This document shows positions 10,788 through 21,665 of a stretch of DNA of 64,000 nucleotides, piece by piece. The translations under genes were made by a program, and so were the position numbers. How positions within the stretch are numbered: the stretch's first letter is position 1; every line of letters starts with the position of its first letter. The notes under the pieces are model-generated. The model was given only the letters and a program-made list of their open reading frames with translations, searched no databases and was not told the origin of the DNA. This stretch comes from Hysterangium stoloniferum (Eukaryota > Basidiomycota > Agaricomycetes > Hysterangiales > Hysterangiaceae): contig WHVD01000009.1 of NCBI GenBank assembly GCA_015178975.1, forward strand, positions 1,116,001-1,180,000, read 5' to 3'.

Positions 10788-12209
10788 ATAACCAGGCAAC
10801 TGAGAAAATAAAAGCAGATATAAATATTGAAAAGTTGAATGAGGGCCAGAGGGTTGCATACAATCAAATTATGGATGCTGTCATTGCAAGGCATGAAACT
10901 GGAGTAGATGGAAAGCTTTTCTTTTTGAATGGACCTGGGGGTACTGGGAAATCATTCATTTGGAATACTTTGGCACATGCCTGTAGAGGCAAAGGACTCA
11001 TTGTACTCTGTGTTGTCTCCACTGGCATTGCTTCACTTATTCTGAGTGGTGGGTGGACATCTCACAGCATGTTTCAAACTTCCCTTGAAGTTGATGAGAA
11101 ACCCATCTGTATAATGAAGAAAGGCTCAGATAAGGCCAATACAATGAAAGAGGTCAGCCTTATTATTTGGGATGAGGTTCCAATGCAGAATCACTTTGCC
11201 TGTGATGCAGTAGATCAGAGCCTTAGAGATATCCTTAACAAGGATATTCCCTTTGGAGGCATTACAGTAGCTTGGGGTGGTGGCTTTCAACAGACATTGC
11301 CTGTCATTCCTAAAGGTTCAAAAGAAGATATTATTGGTGCATGTATCTCATGGTCTCACCTTTGGCACAATGTCGAGATTCTGTTTTTGACTGAGAATAT
11401 GCACATAGATCCTACTGATCAAGAGAGTGCTGTTTTTGCTCAGTGGCTTTTGGATATTGGACATGGAAAGGACATGCCTCTCAATCATATGTTTAAAGTC
11501 CCTGAACACATGCTATGTGGACCAACAGTGGATAATTTAGTCTCAATTGTTTATCCAAACATACATGATCCTGAGGTTCTTACTGATGAGTTTTTCTTGG
11601 AGCAGGCCATTCTCTGTCCTCAAAATACAGATGTAGATCAAATCAATGTCATGCTCTTTGAAAATTGGGCAAACCTACCACAGTGCAGACCATGTCAAAG
11701 ATGGAGCCAATGAGACATTATGTCCTCCTGAGTACTTAAACTCAATCAACTTTGGAGGATTGTCACCAAGTAAATTGCATTTGAAACCTGGAGTGCCATT
11801 GATGCTTCTTTGAAACTTGGATCCAGGACAAGGACTTTGTAATGGAATAAGGCTGCAGTTAATACAAATGACCCACAGAGTACTTCAAGTAAAGATCATT
11901 ACAGGACCTTCAGCAGGAGAGCTGGCATTCATCCCCAAAATAACAATTATTCCAACTACAAAACAAGTGCCATTTGAACTGCATTGTCGGCAGTTTCCAG
12001 TCAGGCTAGCATTTTCTATGACTATCAATCAGTCACAGGGTCAATCTTTAAAATTGGTTGGATTGGATCTGTGTAATCCTGTGTTCTCACATGGACAGTT
12101 TTATGTTGGTGTTTCAAGAGGGACAACTTGGGGAAGAGTAAAACTTTTACTCCATGATACTGATATGACTGCAAATGTAGTGTTTAAGGATGTTATTATT
12201 GATCCATGA
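10788..12209 (+). pseudogene. Helitron PIF1-family helicase domain (broken)
   Basis: The frame to 11,713 contains Walker A GPGGTGKS (about 10,931-10,954) and Walker B IIWDEVPM (about 11,164-11,187), followed by a WGGGFQQTLPVIP helicase motif. After a frame change near 11,700 the frame at 11,817-12,209 carries the C-terminal motifs RLAFSMTINQSQGQSL and FYVGVSRGT, characteristic of PIF1/RRM3 helicases. In an active element this part would unwind DNA during rolling-circle transposition. In-frame interruptions at 11,711-11,816 mean the domain is not translatable as one piece. Confidence 0.85.
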
Positions 12210-12453
12210 GTAAGTATTCAGCAAGGTTCCAAAAGGAGACTGACTTATATTTTTTAGGTTCAGTGAATTTACAAAAGTATATAGTATATATAATTCTGAA
12301 TAATGTAGAATTTAATCACTTTAAAATAAGTCACTGAATGAGAATAAATGGGAAGCTGGAATGTACAGAAGCATTCAATATAACATGGTCACAGAAGGTA
12401 ATATACAAAATTTATGTGATCAAGTATTTGAAAACATTATCATTGATCCACCA

Positions 12454-12514
12454 GGTCACAAAGTGACCAAGTAAAGTTGTGGGGTGGTAGCATGGCAGGG
12501 GCTTGCCCCCCACA
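12454..12514 (+). repeat. Hairpin cluster, candidate Helitron 3' terminus
   Basis: Two palindromes lie here. GGTCACAAAGTGACC (12,454-12,468) is one. TGTGGGG at 12,478-12,484 pairs with CCCCACA at 12,508-12,514, enclosing GGGGCTTGCCCC. Helitron 3' ends carry such a GC hairpin a few bases before CTRR. I do not see a clean CTRR directly after it, so the assignment is tentative. Confidence 0.35.
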
Positions 12515-12519
12515 GGTCA

Positions 12520-14470
12520 CAGCCTTATCAAACTATGCATGATAGAACATGTTGACAAATATTTTGGTGATCATTACTATTTTATCTAATGAGGTATAAG
12601 GTATGTAAGTTAAAACTGCAAAACATTAAATACATTTCATGAGTCACTGTATATTTGCATAGAAAATGAGATGAGATGATCTTAATAAGTTCTTGGAGTT
12701 CTCTAGCTATTGCTAGTTGGCTGAGCATGTGTTTTCTCTTATGGTAACACTAACAAGATCCCAAAAAATTACTGACCAGAAATATTGTCTTCCATTAGAC
12801 CTTGGAAACTGTCAGAGTAATATTACACACAATCAACAATGACCCCATACATAGTAGCTACTGGAGTTGATTTATCAAGGCTTCTACAGAATGAGGGACA
12901 AAGCCACATTTGAAAGGTGCAAGATGTCTACTGTGAATTTTGGGCTTTCAACTTTATGACATCTAGTAACAATACACATGAAAAGATTTCTGGAGTAAAT
13001 GCATTACTATCTAGAGGGGTTGCACTGCAAGGGAGAACAATATTGAAAATATGCAAAATTGATGCTATGGCAATAAAAAGGCCATTTTCTGCCATAGTGT
13101 GACCAGGACATGCCCTATTGTCTTCAATTAGTGGCAAACAACACATTGACTCCTTCTTACCTTCTGCTGAAACCAATGGCAGCAGCTGGACCCTTCATGT
13201 CATGTAAAAATTGTTCAGGATTAGATGCCATTGTATCTGGGCCATAGGTGGGTTCTGAGTGAAGTATTCCCCTGTAACAGCACTTGTAAGACTGGATTTA
13301 CTACTGTATTGACTGCACACAATCTATCATGCATTTTCTCTAGTATAAAAACCCCACCTTGTATTCTACTTTTCCTCAGTTCAAAAATCGACTTAGGTTC
13401 TCCTACTCTTTACTTAATCCTCAATAAAGAGTCTTTGGCCAGTTGAGACTCATATCCCCTTGGTCCTTAGCATTCTGGCTCCCCAGTTGATCTAGATACA
13501 TAGGAGGATAACTATAACCTTCAAAAATTATTTATTCACTCAAATATATATATTTATATTGTTTGATGTAAAATTAATGTTTCATTAGATCAGGTAATAT
13601 CCTGGAGAATGGGGAAATATTAATATACATATATCGTACATTAGACAAAATTTGATCAGATAACCATCTGTAGATTATCCTTTTGGAATAAATTACACAA
13701 TGTGGAATGGTAGCCCAGATATTTCTGGTTGAGTTTCTGAATCAAATAAATTTAAATTATGCAGAAAGTTTTGAAAAGGTCACAGAGATACCAGACAATA
13801 CATCTTAACCCAAAGGTTAAGTTGTAACCCAAAGATTAGGTCATAACCCAAATAATCTTGGTTAACCATGATATTTGTGTATATTTTAAAAGTCATTGTA
13901 ATGTATTAGCCTTATTTTAATACTATTTTCCGAAAAAGGAGTCCAATGCTCTATCAAAATGTGCAAATACTCAATTCACTACAAGGTAAAATAATTTAAG
14001 TATTTGATATTAATCAGTGGCAGCCTAAATAGACTTAGAACCCCTGAAGTCAAGAGTTTACTTGAATATATGCACCCTACTTCGCAAAGAAGGTTTTGAG
14101 AGCTGCTTGTGCAAGCTTGTTCTTTTTCTGTAAAAACAACTACTAAAATAAGAATAACAATTTACTGATTCCGAAGCTAGATTTAACTTCAATGCTAGCT
14201 AGTTTATATATATTTTATACTATTTGTCAAACAGTAAAAATATCTATAAACGGGTCAAAAGATTAGATATAGAATAAAACACTATTTGGCTAATATATGC
14301 TTTATTTACACTAACCTACAAGGTCTACTGTGATACTAACTTATCAGGATCTTAATGTAGTCTTAAGGATTCTGCAAGAATATTCTCAGTATTTATTTAT
14401 GCCAAAAACCGGGTAGAAATTAGAATATATGTATTTCTAATCTCAATATAACCTAAAATATTTATTACTT
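12520..14470. other. AT-rich repeat-derived stretch without genes
   Basis: No supported coding sequence is present. An LTR-like R region sits around 13,340-13,500 (TATAAAAACCCC, then AATAAAGAG about 70 bp later) and shares blocks with 16,480-16,620. One diverged copy of the 93-bp repeat found at 15,838 lies at about 13,785-13,895. Confidence 0.5.
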
Positions 14471-14486
14471 TAACTGATAACCAACA

Positions 14487-14720
14487 ACTCAACTAGAGGT
14501 GGATTAGTAATAAAGGATAGCCAGCTACTCAACTAAGAGGTGGCAAAAGAGGAACAAGTTGTTTGTCAGAAGCTCAACTAGAGGTGACAAGGGGGTAGGA
14601 TTATTACCAGAAGCTCAACTAGAGGTGGCAAAGGGATCCTGAGATAGCTTAGGTCAGCAGCTCAACTAGAGGTGACTAAGTGTTTATATATATTTATCCA
14701 ACAGCCCAACTAGGGGTGGA
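14487..14720 (+). repeat. Six regularly spaced copies of an 18-bp motif
   Basis: The motif AGCTCAACTAGAGGTGGC, with one to three changes per copy, starts near 14,486, 14,526, 14,571, 14,612, 14,659 and 14,703. The spacing of 40-47 bp holds while the sequence between copies is largely unrelated. This is a conserved-core array rather than a simple tandem duplication. Its function is unknown. Confidence 0.75.
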
Positions 14721-15037
14721 ATATTACTGCTGATGCAGTGGCACACTGATGTGGTGTAGTAAATGGGTTAAAATGAGTTATATTTCAGTGGTGGAGCAGA
14801 GCTCCTTATATACAGTAAAATCTGAGACATGGGAGAATGTTCTAGCTACTTGTTTTACCTATTTTTAGCTATTTTACCTGGAATCTGCTGGAATATTCCA
14901 GGAGTTTCTGCTACTTTCCATTGTAGCATATATGCTGATGTAATGTTCTCGCGCGTCGCGAAGTTGCTGATTTCGTGCGCGCGCTGATTACATAATTTTC
15001 CCGCGCGTGTCGCGTTTGTGACAAGTCGTCGCATTTT

Positions 15038-15389
15038 GTGACGACGGTCACTTGTTGTGACGACAGTCACCGTTGTGACGAAGGTCACCATTGTGACGAA
15101 TGTCACCGTTGTGACGAATGTCACCGTTGTGACGAATGTCACCGTTGTGACGAATGTCACCGTTGTGACGAATGTCACCGTTGTGACGAATGTCACCGTT
15201 GTGACGAATGTCACCGTTGTGACGAATGTCACCGTTGTGACGAATGTCACCGTTGTGACGAATGTCACCGTTGTGACGAATGTCACCGTTGTGACGAATG
15301 TCACCGTTGTGACGAATGTCACCGTTGTGACGAATGTCACCGTTGTGACGAATGTCACCGTTGTGACGAATGTCACCGTTGTGACGAAT
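15038..15389. repeat. 18-bp minisatellite of interleaved palindromes
   Basis: The unit is GTGACGAATGTCACCGTT. Sixteen consecutive perfect copies run from 15,093 to 15,380. They are preceded by three diverged ones (15,038, 15,057, 15,075) and followed by a 9-bp partial. Each unit contains GTGAC-N4-GTCAC, and each junction contains GTCAC-N4-GTGAC, so palindromes alternate along the whole array. The flanks are CGCG-rich, in sharp contrast to the AT-rich surroundings. Because 18 is a multiple of three, several frames stay open through the array, which explains the long repetitive ORFs on both strands. Confidence 0.95.
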
Positions 15390-15630
15390 ATTCCCGCGCG
15401 TTGTGCAATAAGCGCCAGACCGGTTTTATATTATTATATAATTATTATATTTACTTTTAATTAGTTATAAATATAATATTTTATTATAATAATATAAAAA
15501 TATATATATTTCACCTTGATAATGCGCGAGTATTTCAAATCGCGTTTTGTCAGCGTCGGAGTTTGAAATATCATGTGAATGTCACATGATTACTCGCGCG
15601 TTGTAAATAAGCGCTGAGTCGCCGACATAT
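15390..15630 (+). repeat. Paired CGCGCG blocks beside the minisatellite
   Basis: CGCGCGTTGTGCAATAAGCGCC at about 15,395 and CGCGCGTTGTAAATAAGCGCTG at about 15,596 are direct repeats about 200 bp apart in an otherwise AT-rich context. A related CGCGCGTCGCG block lies left of the array at about 14,950. They may be internal or terminal repeats of one element that also carries the minisatellite. Confidence 0.5.
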
Positions 15631-15837
15631 TAATCAAAAAAGAATAAAAAGTAGAAATTCAATTACTTGCTCAATTTATTAGATAAAAATACAAAATAAA
15701 TTGTATAAATTCCGGATAAATCAAACAAATATTGTACAATTTAATCGTCGCAATATAATTACATTTGAATATTTGTTTTCGCAATTTGTTAGGGGAAATT
15801 GTTTAAAAAATTGGAAAAAACTTAGAAATACATAACA

Positions 15838-16116
15838 GTCATACAAATACTAGAAAGTACATCTTATCCCAAGATTAAGTTATAACCTGAATAATCTTGG
15901 TTAACCATGATATTTGTGTATATTTTAAAAGTCATACAAATACTAGAAAGTACATCTTATCCCAAGATTAAGTTATAACCTGAATAATCTTGGTTAATCA
16001 TGATATTTGTGTATATTTTAAAAGTCATACAAATACTAGAAAGTACATCTTATCCCAAGATTAAGTTATAACCTGAATAATCTTGGTTAACCATGATATT
16101 TGTGGATATTTTAAAA
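15838..16116. repeat. Three tandem copies of a 93-bp repeat
   Basis: Units start at 15,838, 15,931 and 16,024 and are nearly identical. Each contains an inverted repeat CCAAGATTA...TAATCTTGG that can fold into a hairpin with a loop of about 12 nt. A diverged single copy lies at about 13,785-13,895. Confidence 0.9.
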
Positions 16117-16309
16117 GAGCAACAAGTCTTAAAGATAAACTTTGGGTAATATAATATAAAATCATAAAATATGTAGTCATAGCCAGAAGGAACAGTCTCA
16201 CACAAAAATATGAGGATATTTTCATGATATTTTGTATATTCAATGAATTGTGATTATCCTCCATAAGTGTTGACTTCATTTCTATTGTGTACTATGTTTC
16301 AAAATACCA

Positions 16310-16980
16310 GAGCAATCTAACAGTTTGTGCAAGGGCACAACACATACATTGAAGCCAAGCTCCACTTGTATTGTAGTACCAGACCTCCCAGTTGAGTATG
16401 CACTGACTCAACAGACCCCTGACATTTCCATCTGCTTTAGCCCTTAGACTTAGACCTTAACATCACCACATTTCTCCATTCCAGTCTCTACCTGTATTCT
16501 ACTATTTCTCAATTCAAATATCAGCTTAGGTATTCCCCCAGTTTTTTATTAGTGTCCCATACTCTAGTCTTCAGCAAGTCAAAGGGTCTAATTGTTGTCA
16601 GCCTTAGACTCTGGCCCTCCAGTTATCAGCTGAATGTTGATTATTTTGTTTGAGTGTACTTCTTGCTTGTTTCTGAAATACCAGAACACCCAGGCAATTC
16701 ATGAGGGGGTGCAACACATAAGTTTAAGCTAAGCTCCACCTGTCTTAGAAGCAGACCCCTGGTTAAGTACATATGGACTTCCCAGTCTTCTGCTTAGTCT
16801 CCCTTTGGACTTCCTTGTCTTCTGCCACATGTCCCTCTGCATCCTGACACCTTAACAACCCTCTCCACTGGTATTTTGAGATAAGAAGGAAGTACATAAA
16901 AATATATAATATGCCACTTAGTTGGTACACCAAGGGTTTGGAGATTAAGGGTTTTGAGAACACCCATCCTATCAGCATGT
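16310..16980. mobile_element. Degraded LTR fragments
   Basis: Landmarks such as CACATACATTGAAGCCAAGC (16,343) and a diverged version at about 16,715 match pieces at about 5,381 and the LTR ends near 8,590 and 10,105. No full element, TSD or coding sequence can be defined. Confidence 0.4.
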
Positions 16981-17294
16981 TACATCACATTGCAATAAAC
17001 AGATATTTTGAAGAATTTAATGTTTCTGAACTGATTTATGGGCCGCTCTTGGTGATCCATACTCCATAATAACCGATGCGAAAACTATGGGTAAGAGGTC
17101 TTTGACTGTAGTATCTTTTCCACGCTCATCGACGTGTGGGTAACTCTACGGGAATGTCAGCTGTGTTAACGCCCCGCATGTGTACGTTATTTACAGATTC
17201 CCGGTGTGTATGCCCGTCACTAAGCCACAATGGCTTAGTGGGACACAACACATGCTTCTCACACTAGCTTCGTTTACGATAGAAGAACATGTAT

Positions 17295-17434
17295 GCCTGT
17301 CATAGTGTCCCCGATTACAAAACTCTAACTCTAAATCACCATCCAGTATATATGTATGACTGGATGATATCACATATACTGCTTCTACTCGTCTGTGCTT
17401 TACACCAAGTCCCGTGCACAATATAATGCTGTTT
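17295..17434 (+). pseudogene. P450 paralogue remnant: promoter and first codons
   Basis: This stretch matches 23,560-23,705, the region immediately upstream of and including the start of the intact P450. Shared text includes AAAACTCTAACTCTAAATCA, CATCCAGTATATATG and CACAATATAATGCTGTTT. The start ATG would be 17,426-17,428. Homology ends after ATGCTGTTT, where an unrelated 2.86-kb block begins. Its counterpart 3' end is at 20,297-20,401. Confidence 0.8.
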
Positions 17435-20296
17435 CTGTTTGAAAGTAACGGTGCCTAGATGTTTTGTACCATACTAGCCGCGTACCTCAGTTCCGACTGA
17501 TCGCCCACCATGGTCTGTGTGCGATTATCATATATAAGAAACATATAGCGTTTGTAGCGTTTAGCTAATCCCAGCTTTTATTGACGTCTCTATCATTTAT
17601 TGTAATGGCTTTTGGGACAATCACCCAAAGTGAGTCTCGAAGGCTCAAAGCATGACTACATATTAGCATTTCCTGAGGAAGATGAATCAACTTCGATGTG
17701 GTGATGCGATCCAAGCATGACTACACAAATAAACATTGTTGGGTCGCTCCAGGACCATCCATTTCAAAAATTTGTAGGATTGCATTGAGGAACATTGCTT
17801 TACTCAGATATTCCTCTTATGTAAAGATGAGGCGTCTGGTTTGCATTGTACATGTTCTAACCATAAACATCCGCTAAATGGCTTCTGTCTTTTTTCCATC
17901 TGTGCCAAAATGTTATCAATTGGCGTGTTCAAGTTCCATGTCCGTAAATACATTGCAGATCCAATTGTCGGTACTCTCAGTTGAAGGCAATTATTGTTTT
18001 CATCGCTAATTGATGATGGTAAAGCTCTCTGCCATAGTATATTTGTATAGGTTTGAAACGTTGGCCGATTAACTCAGAAAGTGTCAGCTGTGCTGGTTGA
18101 TAGTTGCTCACCTGAATCAGAAGCAACTCGGTTGAGTAACATGATTTCCTGCTGTTGATGGCCAATGGCCATCATGGTGCAGGTTGAGCCACATTCCTTC
18201 AGAGCAAGATGTCAGTGTTATATTATGCAGCTAATAATAACTCTTAGTAAGTGACAACGTCACTATAACATGCTTGATATTTACCTGATGAGAACTTATA
18301 GGTAGAATAAATTGAAGCGAGATACTAGAATCGACTCATAGGAAACCTTTCCGTACTTCTTAGCAGTCACTAAGAGATTACGCTCTCGGACATGTTACTG
18401 TATCATATTGCGACCCTGAATTGTACAGGTGAGTCGCATTTATATGTACTGCGTGGAAGGTTATCCAAGCTGGTGTACACGTAAGATTATTGGCATCACT
18501 CAATTCTTTTTCGATGACAACGTGGAACTACTAGTAACCATCCAAAGTTATTGAGAAGGCTGAATATTTCAATGACCTGCCACTGAGACTGACCATTAAG
18601 CGACGAGCAATCAGTGCTACTTGTGATGCCATCAGTGTGGATTTCTACTATGATGGGAGAGCAACAACATGTGCCCTCAGCTCGGTTTGTTGGGCATTGC
18701 ACAGCATTAGACCAAACGCTTAAGATCCCAGATCATTTCTCCATTCATTCCCTACTACTTAGTACCGGCTCTCCTGATAATAACAGCGGCTCATGAATCC
18801 GATGATGCACATATGGTCGAATGTATTGGGAATATGGTGGCGCCGCTGATATAACCCATGAGCGTTGTAGCAAACCACCATGCAGAAGTTGCTGTAGCAA
18901 TGGCTGGCTGAGCACACATTCAAGCTGTATTTGTCGAACCTTGAAAATATCCTTCCAACAACGATATAAGTTAGGCATAACTTATAATGAAAGGCTATTC
19001 ACTGGCACTTTGATGTACATTCCGCCATGGTTTGGCCACAGTGAAGCTTGGAATCTCTCGAGCACACTTACATAAGAGGAGGGAGAACAATGGTGTGGGA
19101 TAGTAATGTCTTAGCCCTTAGTAGCTAATAAGTGCACTGTAATGGCTTTTGTACTGTCCCAACGGGGAAGGGGCAAAGGGGAATGATGGGTTTATCGAAA
19201 GGTCAAATTTCTCAAGAACATACATAAGAGAAAACGATCTTCAAAATATATTCCCGTCGTTATCAGCTGTCGGGTTGAAGTATCGGAGGATTGGATGTAG
19301 AATGTCAAAGTAAATATTGTCATCGCCTTCAACAACTTGACTTCAGTCATTCTTGCGTTTGATACATTAAACCTGGAATTTTCCAATTCGACACAAGCAT
19401 CAGAGTCTGCAATAATATCGTTTAGTCTTCAAATACTGTTTGATGTCTATTTCGTGATCCTTACTGTTTTCATCATTCAAGACGTGAGTGTCTCATCAGT
19501 ACGGAGAAGCAGTAAAACGCGATCAATCAGATTCGATGTAAGAATATTACATTCTGATTTATATACAATGGTTCTTAAGCTCCGAGCTCCGAGCTTGAAG
19601 GTGTCGCAATGGAAGCTGGGAATTTATTTTTGGTCATGGCAAATCAGGTTGTCAGGTATCATTGCAAGTGCCTCAATTGAGTAGGCAAATTTCGTGAAGT
19701 GCTTTTCGAGAAGAACTTAGTGTTGATGTTAGATTGCAACTAGCACTGATACGCATCTTCGAAAGATCGGGAGTTTCAGAACCTTACTAGTACCAGTAGA
19801 CAGCGTATGATCGTAAACATGACAAAACCGAGGATCACAGTCAGGGTGAATAAACCACTCTGCGGGACATCGGAGCAGTCGTTTGTAGATATCAAGCATG
19901 TATGGTGTCCCACATTTACCCCTGCGGGTTTTGTCTCGGACAAAACCGCTATAAGATAACTTCCAAGGTGAAGAATTGGCGAATTGACGAGCCTCCGAGT
20001 TGTGCCGTGAGGAACCCGCAACCCTGACGGTTAGTAGTGACTAGCAAGGATCGGATGACCTTAAGAACCACAAATAGGGCACAAAATTCGCCAAGCAAAA
20101 GCCCACTGGTGTGTTTTATCTCATGATGTTTTGGGGGTGCAATGATTGGTAGCCTTGAATCCAGTCCATTATCGCCCAACCGGACGCCCTATGGCGAATA
20201 GGATTTCCAACAGAGGACCGGCCGGCAAGACTGGTTACGACAAGGGTCCTAGGTAGTGGGCCCCATTGGGTTGAACCGTGCGAGAATCGAGCAGGG
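17435..20296. repeat. 2.86-kb duplicated block, copy 1
   Basis: The block begins CTGTTTGAAAGTAACGG and ends CGAGAATCGAGCAGGG. It recurs in direct orientation at 31,464-34,495 with high similarity (a few percent differences by eye, plus small indels). No complete gene is visible. Short frames conserved in both copies exist on the minus strand (for example 18,496-18,702 and 17,977-18,165), but neighbouring frames differ by indels between the copies, so coding is doubtful. The termini are not inverted repeats and I found no convincing TSD. At the left edge CTGTTT is present twice. Confidence 0.9.
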
Positions 20297-20401
20297 ACTT
20301 ACGCCATATTGACAACAAATACTAGCCATCCAGAGCATTTCACGTGCGAGATTACACCTCGTCTCGCACGACTGGACGATATACTCGATGAGGCGATATG
20401 A
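20297..20401 (+). pseudogene. P450 paralogue remnant: end of last intron and last exon
   Basis: From CTTACGCC onward this matches the last intron of the intact P450. An ...ACTAG acceptor then opens a 76-bp exon (20,326-20,401), exactly the length of the final exon of the intact gene. It encodes PEHFTCEITPRLARLDDILDEAI and a TGA. Everything between the first codons (17,434) and this intron is missing and is replaced by the duplicated block. Confidence 0.88.
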
Positions 20402-21665
20402 AACCACCGCCAGGGCACCCGTCAATCCAAGTCATCATCTAATGATATATTTCATTAAATTATGCATCCTATATGCCTGGTATAGCGTTGTCGGTATTGT
20501 CATTTAATGTGTGTGTGTTGGTTTTATTGTCCGATTTGTGTGGCGCATGATGAGCGACTTGTCGTATTCTATACACAACAGTTCTGGGAATCAAGTCTTA
20601 CACATTCATAATAGACTGATCGTTTATTATCTGTGCCTCTCCGTCCTGCTCTTCTCGAAGGAGATGACAGGTACAATAACTTGGACCACTTCGGGTATTG
20701 AACTTGTTGTAATTAAAATTTCGTTTCCCCATGCTGGGTCCTTATGCTCAATCAATCGACATTACCGAAGCAATGCACAACGGAATGATGACGCTGTTGA
20801 TTGTGCCGTGGTGACCTCTGAAAACACATTCCTATTCACCTCCTAGCAATTGATCAATGCCTTTCTTTTCTTGCCAAAATATTATGCCGAAATGAAGGCT
20901 GGGAAAGCTGTTACTCAAGGACCCTCGGCTCCAGCCAATGTCCCGAGCATGATGCACGTGCCCCGTTCCTAGGTTTAATTCAGCGACTGAATGCTACTTT
21001 TCCGGGTCAGAAATCATATTTGCATTTTTCACCACTCGTGATTATTCTGCTCGACCAAGATCTATATAATATAATCTTTATCAAAGCGCGTGATTGGATG
21101 TATAGCAAAGAACAGCTTAAATCGAAAAACAGCAGACAAAATTAGACAGTTGAACTCAAAATACAGTTGCCTAGTCTATATCATTCTCTCGACTCTGAAT
21201 ATTCCCAGTCCCAATACCCGACCGAACAGAAATCCAACTCGCGTCTTTGACTGACTCCCACCCCCGAGCTCCACCCGTAGATAAATGATGTTGGTACGCC
21301 GCATTGTTAATATATCGTAAAATCCCGGAACCCAGACTTCTAAAACGTGCTTTGTGTTGTTGTTGTTGTTGTGTTAATGTATGACAAGTGTGTTGCGAAA
21401 AGAAAATGGTGTAAAAATAAAGATTTGCTCCAATTATATCGTATACTGGGACTTGCTCGAATTTTACGGATTAATGTATACATGTATGAATGAATGAATG
21501 CCTTGAAGTCCGGCCTTGCTTATTTCTTCCTCGACGTTGATATGAATAGCGAAACGAAAACGTCCAGCGAGCCTTCTCATCGTACAGCCATGGTGCAAGA
21601 GCAAGAATGCGGATCGAAGAAGGATTGAGACTGAGTGTAGAGGGCGGCCACGACAACGAAAAACG
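20402..21665. repeat. Duplicated P450 downstream region, copy 1
   Basis: This non-coding stretch aligns with 25,835-26,937 downstream of the intact P450. Shared blocks include GTATTCTATACACAACAGTT, TTTCCCCATGCTGGGTCCTT and ATACTGGGACTTGCTCGAAT. Copy 1 retains about 150 bp (around 21,215-21,370, including a GTT microsatellite) absent from copy 2. Frames are not conserved between copies. Confidence 0.85.

Larger units (their letters stand above)
5600..12520 (+). mobile_element. Decayed autonomous Helitron with nested solo LTRs
   Basis: The element encodes, in order, the Helitron N-terminal domain, the Rep (HUH/Y2) nuclease and a PIF1-family helicase, all on the plus strand but split by stops, frameshifts and two inserted LTRs. 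Helitrons transpose through a rolling-circle mechanism using Rep and helicase in one protein. Here the frame is broken at 5,830 (TAG), near 6,516, near 6,860, in 7,100-7,430 and elsewhere, so the copy cannot make the full protein. A hairpin-rich segment at 12,454-12,514 is a candidate 3' end. Boundaries are approximate because neither the 5' TC nor the 3' CTRR end was fixed. Confidence 0.85.

Noticed and set aside
15038-15389. CRISPR-like regular array
   Set aside because: Units are contiguous with no variable spacers, and the context is eukaryotic.
14855-15464. Three long ORFs made of TNVTVV, CDECHR and TFVTTV hexapeptide repeats, which look like Cys/His-rich or beta-repeat proteins
   Set aside because: They are a by-product of an 18-bp tandem repeat lacking stops in several frames and both strands. 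There is no independent sign of a gene.
18496-18702. Minus-strand 68-codon frame conserved in both 2.86-kb blocks
   Set aside because: Adjacent frames change by indels between copies and no exons join to it. Conservation is explained by recent duplication.
20260-20296. Possible tRNA B box (GGGTTGAACC) at the end of the 2.86-kb block
   Set aside because: It departs from the consensus and there is no A box or cloverleaf around it.
20511-20846. Plus-strand 111-codon frame downstream of the P450 remnant
   Set aside because: In the duplicate at 25,914 the frame is broken by indels, so it is unlikely to be coding.
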